Of a stretch of 60,000 nucleotides of DNA, positions 42,741 to 54,227 are shown piece by piece. Numbering within the stretch: position 1 is the stretch's first letter; every line of letters starts with the position of its first letter. Origin of the DNA: Cryptomeria japonica (lineage: Eukaryota; Streptophyta; Pinopsida; Cupressales; Cupressaceae); the NCBI RefSeq assembly GCF_030272615.1, contig NC_081413.1, positions 442,519,038 to 442,579,037 on the forward strand. The letters run 5' to 3'. The position numbers and the translations under genes were made by a program. Under the pieces are notes generated by a model. It was given only the letters and a program-made list of their open reading frames with translations, searched no databases and was not told the origin of the DNA.

Positions 42741-44119
42741 CGTGAGCATCACCTAGATGCAATAAGTGCTAAGTGGACCATTCATTCTCGTGAGATATGG
42801 GTTCTTGTGAACCACTACTCATGAAACATTGGTCAATGAGTTTGAATCAAAAAATACATAGTTGAACCTTGATAGCAATAGCATAGGTTCATGCTTATTG
42901 AATCCCTCATAAAGTTCATTCACTTTGGTTGCAAAGAGGGAAGATTCCTCCTTCATTATAGCACTTCAAGGAGAAGAATTAGGTGACTTATGGGGGATAG
43001 GGGGAGGGATGGGTAACCGCATTGCTCACTGACTTATCAGGGGTCCAATCAAACCTAGTGGACCATGAAGAAGCCATCTCCTTCAAACCTTCATTGATAA
43101 TAATTGGCTTTTTAACAAAGAATTCATGAATAGGGGGACCTAGAGGGATTTTTGATTTATCAGATTTATCAAATCAAGTAGGGTTAACCTAGGTGGGAAT
43201 CTTAAGTGATTTAGTGAAAGCTTTTAATATCAATTGGATTTTTCAATATTTCTATGCAGAGGCCCAAGCCAGAAGGGTTTATGGTAGAGTCACTAGTTCG
43301 AGTTAAATTCAGATTGAAATCATAAAGGCACAAAATGAAACCTTGATTCAAGGGGAAGGTGCCCTTAGATTTGACCACTACCATAGATTAAGATACAGAG
43401 GATAAAATCCAAAAGGTAAAGTTCATCTTAATTTCATACATTAAATGATTAAGCGTCAAGAGTAGTTGGGAGTGAGACCGCTTAAAGCGCTCATATAGGG
43501 TGATAAACTTCATCAAGAGTAGTGTCACCTCCTTCCAAATACTAGGCAGGTCATCCCTTTTGAAACTGCTTTGTAGATAGGCAACAATTTCCCACAAACC
43601 TAGAAATCTTTTTAAGTCCTTGTAGTTTCCTTTAGGATTTTTTAGGAAGGACATTCCTTCCACAACCAACTCAATGATAGTAGTCTCCATTGACACAATA
43701 AACTTTAACTTTCCCACCTGAACATCATTGTTCTCCTAGGATTGGGCAAATTGATCTCATATCGATGGATCAAAGCCCTTCATGACTTCCACGTAGTTAG
43801 CGAGATTACCTTCCACCACTTTTTCCTAGAGGGCTTAATTCTCTTTAAATTTATCATAGCTATCAGGCTCCTTCTGTATTTAATCTCCTCCAATATTTAC
43901 TATTATAAAACTAGAGCCAAGGGATAACTCTGGATTACAAAAAGTACAATTGGGAAAAATAGAATTAAGGGTTGTATCAGAAATTTTTCTTTCCCTTTCT
44001 TTAGAAACAAAAGTCCAATTCAAGATATGATAGAAGTATGTTATTCAATAGAATACAAAGCAAAAAGATAATTTTCAAATCTTTAGGACTCATGGATTTT
44101 ATTATCCTCATTAATCATG

Positions 44120-44575
44120 GTACAAATATCAGTAAGTAACTCATGTGGATCCATCCAGACTTAAATCCCCTTGGAGAAGGGACCTAGGTTGGCTAACCTG
44201 TATGGTGTCTTGTTTCCCTCTCTTTGTATGTATTGAAATACCATGTGCTCTACTGTGGTAGTGACAACTTGACATTTTGAAATGGTAACTGCCACCTACT
44301 GACTTGGTTTGGTTAAGCCTTGTAAAATCATGATTACATTCTTAGAATCCCCTTCTATGATTAAGCTCCTTCCTGTGTTTTTGGCAATAGAGATGCCATT
44401 AAAAGTAGCCATAACCTCTAACATTTTAGAGGTTTGGGTACCAAGATTATCAACCTAGGCTGCCACCACCCACTTTTCCCTTCGATTCCCTAACATGACA
44501 AAACCCCCTCCTGCCTAACTTGGGTTCTCCTTTGAGGACCCATCAAAATTTAACTTAGACCAAATAGGGTGGGAG
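44120..44575 (-). pseudogene. LINE RNase H relic
   Basis: The - strand reading WSKLNFDGSSKENPS (catalytic Asp) is followed by a stop, then AGGGFVMLGNRREKW, LEVMATFNGISIAKN (Glu), LIIEGDSKNVIMILQGL (Asp) and QYIQREGNKTPYRLANLG, where the final D of ...ADRLA is lost. This is the RNase H domain found at the C-terminus of plant LINEs. No RT precedes it: the neighbour upstream is the RPA70 relic. In-frame stops are present. Confidence 0.8.
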
Positions 44576-44597
44576 AGGGGATAAGTCTTTCTTTCAC

Positions 44598-45475
44598 TTA
44601 TAGTTTAAATGTGTATTTATTTAAAAGAACATTTTGTGTAATGTCTCCAAACTTGACATTGTCTTGTTCTCCATGCTCCAATATATTTAATTCTTTTGTC
44701 ATAACATCCATAATTTCTTCTCCCACTTCTTCAAAAGAAGTAACCCAAGTGAAACTATTGTGGTCTTGCACTTTATATTGAAGCATATATCTATAATAGC
44801 ATTCAATGAAAATCTTATCACATATTTTACAATACTAATTACTATTTCCGCTATTAATCACCTTTTTTTTTTTTTTGCATTGACTACGTTCAATATTCTA
44901 AAGACAACCTTTGTAATAGGAATTCTCCATCTTTATGAAAGATAAGATAACTTTTTGTCACAATCAAATATGGTTTATTAGATCTACCAAGTCACTCATC
45001 CTTAATTTGTGCCATAGATTTCAACACTGTAACTTTTCTAATAAATGAAATTTCCTTTGTAATACAATGAGAATAAATACTCTTCTCTTTAATTACTAAT
45101 TCACCCAACATTTACAACAAGGATAGGAAAAGTTCAAAAATTACATAGTTCTTGGCATTATTGGCATTACTGCAAAAACCATCGCACATTGACAACTCTA
45201 TTGTACAACTTGACATGTCTTTCATTTGATAAAAAATAAATCAATGACATCAACTACATAATTTCTTTCCATGTCCTCAAATCTACTTATTGGTCTAAAA
45301 TTGACGCGTTGTTTTGATACCAATCTATCCTCCTCCAAATAAAAATCAATGGTGTAGTTACTTTCTAAAAGAAATTCCCAAATCTTTAAATAATTGAAAT
45401 TCTAATCTTAATCCTATTTCATCACCATCGAAATCAACCAGTTCATAGTTAAAAACCTTTTTCATCTCTTTTTGT
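44598..45475 (-). pseudogene. RPA1: RPA70 (replication protein A large subunit) pseudogene, intronless
   Basis: RPA70 binds single-stranded DNA in replication and repair. The - strand readings follow the order of its OB folds: VFNYELVDFDGDEI (DBD-A), YTIDFYLEEDRLVSKQRVNF and RPISRFEDMERNYVVDVID (start of DBD-B), MKDMSSCTIELSMCDGFCS, then AQIKDE-LGRSNKPYLIV (linker and DBD-C start), NSGNSN-YCKICDKIFIEC with YYRYMLQYKVQDH (zinc ribbon of DBD-C) and FTWVTSFEEVGEEIMDV, then LNKYTFKL at 44598. Frameshifts, stops and deletions are many. The exonic blocks are contiguous without introns, suggesting a processed copy. Alternative: an RPA-like gene of a Helitron, but no Helitron helicase or ends were seen. 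Confidence 0.82.
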
Positions 45476-45516
45476 TGAAATGACGATATTAGACTTTGTA
45501 GTAACTCCAACATACT

Positions 45517-46290
45517 TCATTCATCCTCAGACGAGCTTTGATCCTTCACATGCATCCTTTGCGCTGCAAGTGCCTTTGCCACCACTCGACAGTTCAGTTC
45601 ACATGTAGAATTAGCCTCCCTTGCCGCAGTCTCCTCAATGTGCCACCCATCTTCTGGAATCCATAGTTCTCCATTTCCAATTCCCCAGTCATTCCTCTCT
45701 TCTTCCAACCCATCCTCATCCACACCGATGTCCATGCAGCCTTGAAGCCCCTCTGCCCTCACATATCTACCTAGATCAAAGGTTTCAGGCCTCACCAAGC
45801 TACTAGCCACATAGAGTATGAAGACCAAATTGTGGTTCCTCTCATGTTGACTGCGATTGAAATTCTCCAAATCCAGATTCTGCACAACGAGGAATTTTCT
45901 AACCTCCCTGCCTCCACTCAAAGTCATATATAAATGATGCACCATAGGAATGCGCTTCTATTCATCTATTTTATCTAGCACTACATTGATCTCAACCAAA
46001 AAAGACTGGTGAAAGATCATCTCTAGCAAACTTTCTTCGCCCTTGGCTTACAAACTCCAACTTGTATGCATAGCGCCAGGAACATGGATAAAATATTTGC
46101 ATTCACCCTATACTTATGGTGCACCTACGAGAATCCCACCTCTAGAAACTTCTTCACAGCATGGAGAATCAAAGGATGCCCAGACTCCATAACCATGAGA
46201 AATCTGTTGTCTGATATTTCACCGAGGAAGGCCATTTTTTGTTTGCTCGCCTCCAGAAGGATTGGGATATCCATCACAGACCACTACTAG
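45517..46290 (-). pseudogene. unidentified coding-like segment upstream of the RPA70 relic
   Basis: Two - strand frames. From about 46276, MDIPILLEASKQKMAFLGEI with FLMVMESGHPLILHAVKKFL continues to a stop near 46128. An ATG frame at 45945-45517 gives 142 residues (MVHHLYMTLSGGREVRKFLV, ETFDLGRYVRAEGLQGCMDI, an acidic stretch and KDQSSSEDE at the end). No known domain is recognised and it does not resemble RPA70. It is richer in G+C than its surroundings. It could be a fragment of a host gene or an exon captured with RPA70. The 142-residue frame is the longest non-transposon ORF in this part. Confidence 0.4.
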
Positions 46291-47400
46291 CTCACTAAAG
46301 CTTTCTTGACACAAAGTGACCCTTCTCCCAAGCTTTCCATAGATAAATAGCCATGAACTGAAAAGGCTACGGGCTGTCATGAATACATGCCATAATGGCC
46401 GCGATACCCCAAATTATACTCTAAATGTGCCTAGGAGTTGCCAATTACATTCATAATTACTCTCTCATGACTTGGTTGCCTGCGATTGTGCCACCTTGAA
46501 ATCGTACCCATTTGTATCCTAAATCTGCCACATGTGATTTTAGCTTTGTATTTCCCTGACGTCCAACCTATATGACAGGTGTAAATCCGCACTCGAATCG
46601 ACCTCACCCATCACATCAAGATCAATCACTCCATTTGTGGGGGTTGTACACCAACTGGCCTGCCAGCTTTATTATGTCAAAGGCGTTCCCGATATGAGAT
46701 GAACCACGCAATCTTTAAAATCTATGGCTGAAAGTTAGCCAAAACGAATGCAAGAACATTGGAAATGTTTCCGCCGTTGATTGTTCTTTTCCCTATTTCA
46801 TCGTTCGCGTACGCTGACGCTGTGTGAAAGGATTGTCTTCCTGTCACGCCTTTCACACCTTTCACCGCTCTTTAACTTTCTGACACAAAAAAAGGTACAT
46901 GAAAGCTCACGCGTTTTGAAGAAATCGTGACCATTTATTTTATCACCTGTCACTGCACTGTCCATTTTCGCAACCGGTCTTGGCCTTTGACAACTTCAAT
47001 GCAATCCTTCGCTGCACTCGGACGGTACTATCCACGACAAAATATCTCGTCATCATTTCCACTGGCCCATCTTCTTATTCACGTTTACCTGAACTTCGCA
47101 TTGCCTACACGTGTGAATGCCATATAAATCCGTCGGATTTTTTTTCACCTAATTTTTTCCTGTGAGTTAGTGAAGGCAGACACATTTGATTGTAAACAGT
47201 GCTAATAGTGCTCGACGACCTAACCTCTCCCACCGCTTGTTTGAAACCAATCCCTTTGCTCTCGCTTTTTCTTTAAGGGATTGGTTTTATCTATTCCGGG
47301 ATGTGTGCACATGTACACTACCCAATAAAGGAATTTGTTTTGGATCTCGAAATTGCACAAATCAACATGCAAACATTTTTACCCCACCACACACTGTGTA
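46291..47400. other. G+C-richer unique-looking region, no gene found
   Basis: This region differs in composition from the AT-rich DNA on its right. It contains ACGTG-type words (CTACACGTGTGAA near 47105) and short ORFs without motifs. It might be a former promoter or 5' region of the segment at 45517-46290. Nothing definite is visible. Confidence 0.3.
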
Positions 47401-48009
47401 GGAAAAGATTAAAAGAAACTTTTTAAAGAAAATTTATAATATTTTGTTATTTTTTCTATTAATAAAATAAATGTTTTAAATAATAGTTATTTTAAAATCA
47501 TTTGAATATGTTTTAAGTATTTGTATTTGATTTTTTAATATTTTTTTTTATTTAGAAACTTATCTTAAATAATATAAATATTTTTAAAATATTATTTAAT
47601 ATTTAAATTATGTATGTATAAATTTTTATATATGTCTATATTAACTTGTTGTTTTGTTTGACATGGGTAAGGAATTTATTGGTTACTTTGAATATATTTT
47701 GATATTTGTTTTTTAATTTTTTAAATTAATATTTTTAATAGACAATTATTAATATTTTTTATTGTTGCTTGAAAAAGTTTTGCTTTCCTTTATATGAATG
47801 AGAAAATTAGTGTATGTTTTAAATTTATTAGAATTTGTTCATGTTTGATTGTATTTTTTTAGATTTTTTTACATTAAAATGTTAGTTTCTATATTTTGTA
47901 TTCAATTACAATTTTGTAATAATTGAAATTATAGGTATTCTTGCTTTACACTAACATATTTCAATTATAATTTTCCATTTTCAAAATTATTAGTTTTTTT
48001 TAAAATTAA
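47401..48009. other. AT-rich DNA, LINE target region
   Basis: Very AT-rich with runs of T and A and no ORF. It resembles 54242-55200, which is the same pre-insertion region split by the LINE. Confidence 0.7.
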
Positions 48010-48023
48010 TTATTTGTATATTT
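48010..48023. repeat. LINE target site duplication, 3' side
   Basis: TTATTTGTATATTT equals 54228-54241. It directly adjoins the poly(T) run (poly(A) on the LINE strand). Confidence 0.85.
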
Positions 48024-48188
48024 TTTTTTTTTGTATTAAATATCGAGAGTCCAAAGAAAACTTAGACGTAGAGTTTATACAAAACTAGTGAGCGCGAGGC
48101 AGGGCCACCGCTGCCAAACTGAAGAACCAAAGAAAGGATTATATACAATTATCGCTCTAGCCAAAAAGAGGGGACATAGCAAAATAGT

Positions 48189-51100
48189 TCAGTATTGGAG
48201 GATCTCATCTTGATCCTCCAGCCACGTAGTCCAGCCTTGTTCTCCTTCCATCCAGACCACCTTCTTTCTTGCTAGGATCTGGGAGCACATCTCAATCCTG
48301 TTGAAGGGGGGAGACCTGCTGTCCTGTAGATCCTTTACCAGCTTCTTCACTGCTTTGTTAAAAGAGGTTTGGTTCTCTGCGATTCTAGCCCATTCGTACC
48401 CGTTTTGCATCTCATGAACAAACATGGTTGCTTTGCCATCTTTTAGGAATCGCAGTATCTTGTTTCTCTCGAGGTTCATCACAAAAGAGACCTGCACAAC
48501 AATTTTGTAATGTGTGAGTTTTCTGAAAAACTCAGTACGTTCCCTTGTAATGCCTTGGAACTTTTCCTCATTTCTAATTTTCCAAATAAACCAAAGAATG
48601 TAAGAAGATAAGATTTGCCAAACAAGATTAGTATCCTTCCGCAGTCCATGAATAAAACTAGTAAAAATATCAAGAGTAAAAATAGATTCTGCAATAGATA
48701 TTCCAAATAGAATCCAAATTTCTCTAGCAAAGAGCAATCAAAGAATATGTGACGCGTGGTCTCAGGTTTTCTGCAGACAAAGCACCGATCATGCTCAACA
48801 GACTTATTCCTAATGGGTAGTCTGTCTAAAATGAGTTGCCATCTGAAGCATTGAATTTTAGGAGGAATGGGAGATCGCCAGAGCTTCTCAAAGGTTTTCT
48901 GCCAAGTGTGGGGGGTATGGTTAACATACCACAGTTTGTTGATGTGTTTGATCACCGAGAAGTCACTATTTAGCAAGGTATAGATAGATTTGGCTTTGAT
49001 TTTAGGGAGGGCGGAGCCATCCTTCCATAGGAATGAGAGGTATCTATGGGCATCTACTTGGGTGTTTTTGGGGAGGTTAAAGGGAATGCATGCATTTTTA
49101 ATCATATTGTATGCCTTTTTATGTGATGCAGGGAGATCATATTTAGTGCTAAGAGCCTCCCAACTAATAAGGTTATCATATTCATGGATATCAATAATGT
49201 ACTTGATTCCTTTGTTATGCTAGTGCTTAGCAGAGCAACCTTGGGTTAAAGAAAGGGGTTTGCAGTTGTGATGCAGGTTCCACCATATTGACCTTTCACT
49301 GTGTAGGGAGTTGTCAGAGTTGATGCTCGAGTTGTTAATTAGACCACGCACATGCTCCCAGGCTTTCTAGATGGATTTAAACACCCAGGTGCCTTGGACA
49401 GACACGGGAAAACTGCCAACTATTAGGTCGTTGAGTGGGAGAGCTTTTCACGTTTTGGCATTTTTAGGAACACCATTTTGAATGTTGTTTCTGATGAGGA
49501 TTTTCTAGGGTTCCTGTCCTTCCAGTGAGTGAAATATCCATTTGGTAGCAAGGGAGATGCCTTGCAGCCTAAGATCCTTAAGGCCCAGCCCACCAAGTTT
49601 TTTATCGAAGTGGCACCAGGTCTATTTGATTGCATGGGCTTTCCTTTTACCCTTCCCATCCAACCAAAGGAACCGTTTGATAGCTGTTTGGGTTTTAAAG
49701 ATTTGGTAGTTGCTAAAAATCCATACCGAGGAGTAATAGTTGCTAAACATCCCAGTTGTTGAGTTTACTCTCTATTTTTTCCCTAACCCAGCCCCACATG
49801 TCCTTAAGAGAGGGAGATATCGAGAAGGGGATGCCAAGATAATGGACTAGTTTAGTAGGTCCTCCCCATGCATAGCCAAACTGGTGAAGCTAGTCCGGGG
49901 GGTTATCTTTCCATCCAAGTAGGATGGATTTTGTCCTGGATATCCAGGCTCTGGATGGTCTATGGAAAATGTCAAGTTTTTTATTGAGGGAGTCAATATT
50001 ATGTCTTGAGAGCTTCAGGAAGAACGAGGTATCATCAACAAACTAGATGTTAATCAGTTCAGAGTCATCTAGCAGGGTAATGCCTTGGACACGGGGGGAG
50101 AGAGTGTCATCTCTAAGGAGATAATACAGGGCATCAGAAGCAATGACAAACAGAGCAGGGGCAAGGGGGTAGCCCTGCCTTATTGATCTAGACAGGGGAA
50201 TAGGCTGGTAGAGGGTTCCATTGACTTGAACTAGGGTAGATGCATCCTTGAGGAGGATTTGAATATAGTCACAAAAATCACTAGGAAAGCCAAAGGCTGA
50301 GAGCATCATGAGGATGAAGTTCCATTCTACCTTGTCATATGCTTTCTCAAAATCGACAAGGAACATCGTGGTGTCTTGGTCTGAGGTTCTGGCCCATTCC
50401 ATGGATTCCCAACTCGTTACAAGATTCTCCAAGATGTATCTGCCTTTAATGAATCCTGTTTGGGTGGAGCAGATGAATTTGGGGAGGATCTTCTCAAGGC
50501 GGGAGGCTAAGGCTTTGGCCATGATCTTGTAGGAGACGTTAAGGAGGGTAATTGGCCTCCAGTTTTTAATCAGGGCTTTGTCCCCTTCTTTAGGGATAAG
50601 TTTAATAATACCCCTATTTATGGATTCCCCCAGGGTGCCAGTGGCAAGGGCTTCATTATAGATATCATAGAGGTCGACAGAGATCCAATCAATGTTAGCT
50701 TTGTAGAATTCAACAGGAAGCCCATCAGGACCTGGGGCCTTGTTATCCTTAAGAGTTTTAATGGAATCCTTGATTTCTTGCACGGTTAGCTTAGCTTTGA
50801 GGAGGGTGGATTCGTCCTAAGAGATTCTATTAGGAATAATAGTCCTACACCTGGTACGGGCATCTATTGCGGCCTCATTATCCTAAGAGGTAAATAGAGT
50901 CTTCAAAAAAAGTTTAATGGCTTCTTTGATTTCATTGATATCTAGGAGTTCCTTATCGTCTATAGTTATTCTATCAATGTTTTCTTTGATCTGTTTTTGT
51001 TTGAGTAGTTTAAAGAATATTTTAGAGCCCTTATCACCAAATTGAAGCTAGTGGTTGCGGCCTCTGATGAAGGCACCTCTGATTTTAACCTGCTGGTGCT

Positions 51101-52175
51101 TTCTGAGGATATCTCTAGCCTCGGTGACCTGCTTTGCCAAGGTAGGGGAGGAAGGTTGAAGTTGAATATCATTCTCTAGGGAGTGGAGTCGAAGAGTATG
51201 AGTTTTTTCTATGAGTCTGAAGTCCTTGGCTTTCTTCTGGCCAATGGTCTAGAGAAGATTCTACCAAGAGGAAATGTTCCTCTGCCATCTATTTGTGGGG
51301 GATTGGGGGAGATGAGGTTGCAGATTGAAGAGTTTAATTAATTTGATGGCATGCATGACATCCTCATCTTTCAATAAGGAGGTATTGAGCAAGAATTTCT
51401 TATTGCGAGGGTGGCTAGGGGTGATGGAGTTCCTGATGTTGATAATGGCTAGAATGGGGAAGTGGTCAGACAGGGTAGTTGGTAAGACTGCAACCACATT
51501 CCCAAGCTGGTTGGGGGAAAAGGAGAAGAAGTCTTTATTAGCATAGAACCTATCTAACCTAGAGTAGATCCTATTAGTGTTTTTCTGAAAATTGCACCAG
51601 GGGTGCCATAGGTTGGGGGTATCAGGTTTGGAGCCTTCCAGGGGGTCAAATAGTTGCAGATGTTGTTTGAATCTATCCCAATGAGGCTTTTCTATGTTTT
51701 TCCATTCAAACAAAAGTCCTCCAGCCTTGTCATTCTGGGATTCAGTCATATTAAAATCCCCGACCATGACCCAGGGAATAGTTGGGATGGAAGTTAGCCA
51801 ATTCTAGAGGGATATTCTTTCCTTATAATTGTTAGATGCATAAATGGAGAATATGCCGAAGCAAGAACCCTTAACCTCAAAGGTAGCCCAGGCTACTCTA
51901 TTACAGGGGGAAGTCCCTTTATCCTTGAGGTCCATTGCCCATTTAGGGGCAAGAAGGAGCCCAACTCCTCCTTTGCCTCTCGGGTGGTTGGTACAGATTT
52001 TGATAGCATCTTGCCAAATGAAGTCAAGTGTTGTGTCGAGGGAAAACCCAACAGACTTAAGCTCTTGTAACATCAGAAAATCTAAGTTTTTATGCAAGTC
52101 AAAAAACCTTTTAATAACAAATTTTCTGTCGAGCGACTCAAGGCCTTGAATGTTCCAGGATATGTATTTCATCAA
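48189..52175 (-). pseudogene. LINE ORF2 (endonuclease, reverse transcriptase, zf-RVT), broken
   Basis: ORF2 nicks target DNA and reverse-transcribes the LINE RNA there. The start MMKYISWNIQGLESLDRKF lies at 52175. The apurinic endonuclease has FLMLQELK, FGIFSIYASNN, VGDFNM, RLDRFYANKD and LSDHFPI (52175-51400). The RT (50783-49990) has KAPGPDGLPVEFYK, NWRPITLLNVSYKI, TGFIKGRYI and FLVDFEKAYDKV, then after a TAG the active-site FVDDTSFF. The zinc region (49105-48720) has WRSPIPPKIQCFRWQL and CFVCRKPETTRHIFFDC. The C-terminal frame ends at 48189 (WTTWLEDQDEILQY). There are several stops and frame changes. No C-terminal RNase H is seen in this copy. Confidence 0.93.
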
Positions 52176-52263
52176 AGAGGAGGGTTTACAGGGGGCTGGT
52201 TGGGAGATCGTTGTTGACCGCCAGACTTCTTCTTGTTTTTGGAGCCCACAGGCCTACCTTTTT

Positions 52264-53843
52264 TTAATTAAGGGAGTGCCCTTTCATAGAATCCTCATCA
52301 TCTTCACTGGGTTTAGGAGGTTCAGCTCTAGTAACTACATTTCCTCCTGTGTCGGACCCAGACAACAAGGAGCTTGGAAAGTCCGGGAGCATAGTGCTAG
52401 GCCTAAATTCATCTAGACCCTTATTGGCATATATAACTTCTATGATATGACCATCCTCTAGTTCTTTGAGCGAAGATGGAGTTGAGGGATCGATGGTGTT
52501 AGTATCAGAGATAAGTCTTGAGAATGAAGAGGAGACCGATTGGATGGGGGTTCTGGATCTGAGGATCATTGTAGGGTTATTACTAATGCTAGCACCATCA
52601 ACACCAAGATTGGGGTTTTCCAATTTATTAACCATATTTCTAACCACAGATTTGACAGGTGATTGGTCAGGAACCTGGGGCTTAGGAGAAGAGGCCATTT
52701 GGCTAGAGGAGGAGTGGCTAAGATTTAGGGCTTTAAGGGGGGTGATTTTACATCTCCGCTTTCTTGAGGTAGCAAGTTGAAAGCAATCGATGGGAGATTC
52801 TACAAGATTTTGAGAGGGGTCGAGCACAGGGATGAGGGGCTCGGAGGCCAAGGGTGCAAGATCGGGGATGAGAGGGTTAGCCTCATTAGAAGAAGGAGCA
52901 GGATCTACAAACACCACGTCTTTAGGTTTAACAATAACAGGAGGGGGAGGATGTGTATCATTAAATTTTTTAGGGTTTATAGCCGCTTCATCAGATTTAT
53001 GCTTTTGCTTCATACGACTGATAATTGGGCAATTTTTGCAATATGCCCTTCCTTTTTGCAGAGAAAACAAGCATTCAATCCTCCAAGCATTTCAATCGAA
53101 CAGATGAATGTGTCTCCGTTAATATCTAGGTTTAAAGAAGGTGGAATGTCGATTTTGAGCTTGATTGAGACAAGCATTCTTGCGTCTAGGTTGGGCACCA
53201 ACCTAGTAGTTTCATCAACCCGAATGATTTTACCAAATGGTGCCATTAGTTGGGGAAGGAAATGCCACAAAAAAGGGGGGACATCCTTGAGGATGATCCA
53301 TCTGGGAGAGGACAATGCGAGGACGTCCTCATTAACCACCTCTAGAGACTAGGCGAGGGCTCGAAAAGAGGTATTCCCTACCATCTAGTACTAGTGATTA
53401 AGTGCTGCCATTTGGGCTTCATGCGAGTTGAAAAAAATGAGAAAAAGACCTCTCTGTATTTGTCTACAAAATGTAATTTTAAGCCCTAATTTGAGATTCC
53501 ATAGATTGTGAAACCAATCATCTATAAATTTCCTAGGTGGGCATTTTTGAGCATCCACACAAGCGAAGAAGATAGCAGTGTCACATAGTCTTCATTTTTC
53601 CAAAGCAATCTCACTTATCATTTCAGAATTTGGTGAAACAACGAAGGGGTCTAAGGTATTGCAAGGGGACATACTTGCCTTACCGGATCCTTCGTCTGCA
53701 GGAGCCTTAATGAAGTGCGTCGATGAGTGGACTCCATCTGCAGGCAGAGAAACGGTCTTAGCGAAGGAATTTTTTAGGGCTGGAGTGGTATGCGGTTAGG
53801 GTTTAGGGTTAGAAGTATTAACACTGTCTGACTCTGGTTCCAT
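52264..53843 (-). pseudogene. LINE ORF1 (DUF4283-like and CCHC zinc knuckle), broken
   Basis: ORF1 protein binds LINE RNA. The likely start is ATG at 53843 (MEPESDSVNTSNPKP, then a stop). The reading continues as NSFAKTVSLPADGVH, EIALEK, AIFFACVDAQKCPPRKFID and GLFLIFFNSHEAQMAAL, the DUF4283-like RNA-binding fold. 53339-53010 has VPPFLWHFLPQLMAPFGKII and ACFLCKKEGHIAK, the first half of a CCHC knuckle. A frameshift puts the second half (YCKNCPIISRMKQKHKS) at the start of the 53070-52264 frame, followed by a Pro/Ser-rich tail of about 240 residues. Confidence 0.85.
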
Positions 53844-54104
53844 CAGAAACCAGGGTTAGGGCGTGCTGGGTGGGGCAGATGGGGTGGAGTAATTTGTAAT
53901 AAATGTAGAGCAGAGAAAGAAAGAAAGAAAGATAAAGAGAAAGTAGATGGGCGAGTTAGGAGGTGCAAACCAGGTGGAGGAGATAAACCCCTCCACATAG
54001 ACGCAAGAGTACTCCCGCAAGCGTGCCTCGATCTAGCTTCCAACTTCAAGGTGTGGATGAAAGCATCGAAAATTCACAAAGCCTTATGTGATAGTCTTCC
54101 CTAT

Positions 54105-54227
54105 TCGCAGTCCACAACCCGTAGCAGTAGTTCACAGTCCGCAGTTGTTGTTTGTTGTTCGCAATCCACAGTTGTCGTTTGTTATTCGCAGTCCCTAGTG
54201 GTCATTTGTTGTTCGCAGTCTGCAGTC
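54105..54227 (-). repeat. short tandem repeat at the LINE 5' end
   Basis: About five units of 27-30 bp on the + strand: TTCGCAGTCCACA..., each ending GTTTGTTG or similar. They lie exactly at the 5' terminus, next to the target duplication. Confidence 0.8.

Larger units (their letters stand above)
42124..42905 (+). mobile_element. 5S-rRNA-like tandem dimer (Cassandra-type TRIM or 5S-derived SINE)
   Basis: Two tandem units of 366 and 364 bp (landmark GTTGAACCTTGATAGCAAT at 42131, 42497 and, as a stub, 42861). Each contains the 3' half of a 5S rRNA gene with its internal pol III elements. The insertion splits a - strand reading frame and is flanked by CTCATAAA at 42116-42123 and 42906-42913, a possible target duplication. 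Known biology: Cassandra TRIMs carry 5S in their LTRs. No PBS or PPT between the units was seen, so a recombined LTR-LTR tandem, a SINE dimer or an rDNA relic remain possible. Confidence 0.65.
41766..43990 (-). pseudogene. unidentified repeat-associated protein relic, interrupted by the 5S-like dimer
   Basis: - strand pieces read in order. 43960-43720 is broken (FKEN, VVEGNLANYVEVMKGFDPSI). An open frame of 109 residues follows (43717-43388: VGKLKFIVSMETTIIELVVEG, YKDLKRFLGLWEIVAYL). 43380-42910 is degenerate (FILCLYDFNLNLTRTSDS). After the 5S-like insertion, 42115-41766 has KALSEVDGRALSWAMDGSGK, then VVTIVEKWEAFDKSIKEL and IHINNMKILVEVVEVL, probably a coiled coil. I cannot name the family. 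The length and its place among relics suggest a mobile-element ORF rather than a host gene. The order and collinearity are inferred. Confidence 0.45.
48021..54227 (-). mobile_element. near full-length plant L1-type LINE, about 6.2 kb
   Basis: On the - strand: 5' region with short tandem repeats (54227-54105), ORF1 (53843-52264), ORF2 with endonuclease, RT, zinc region and C-terminus (52175-48189), a 3' UTR, and a poly(A) tail read as T13 near 48021-48032. A 14-bp target duplication flanks it. The 5' end coincides with the duplication, so it is not 5'-truncated, which is uncommon for LINE copies. Both ORFs carry stops and frameshifts, so it is inactive. Confidence 0.93.

Noticed and set aside
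49529-49762. + strand ORFs across the LINE (also 51844-52149, 52466-53352)
   Set aside because: Shadows of the - strand ORF1 and ORF2 frames.
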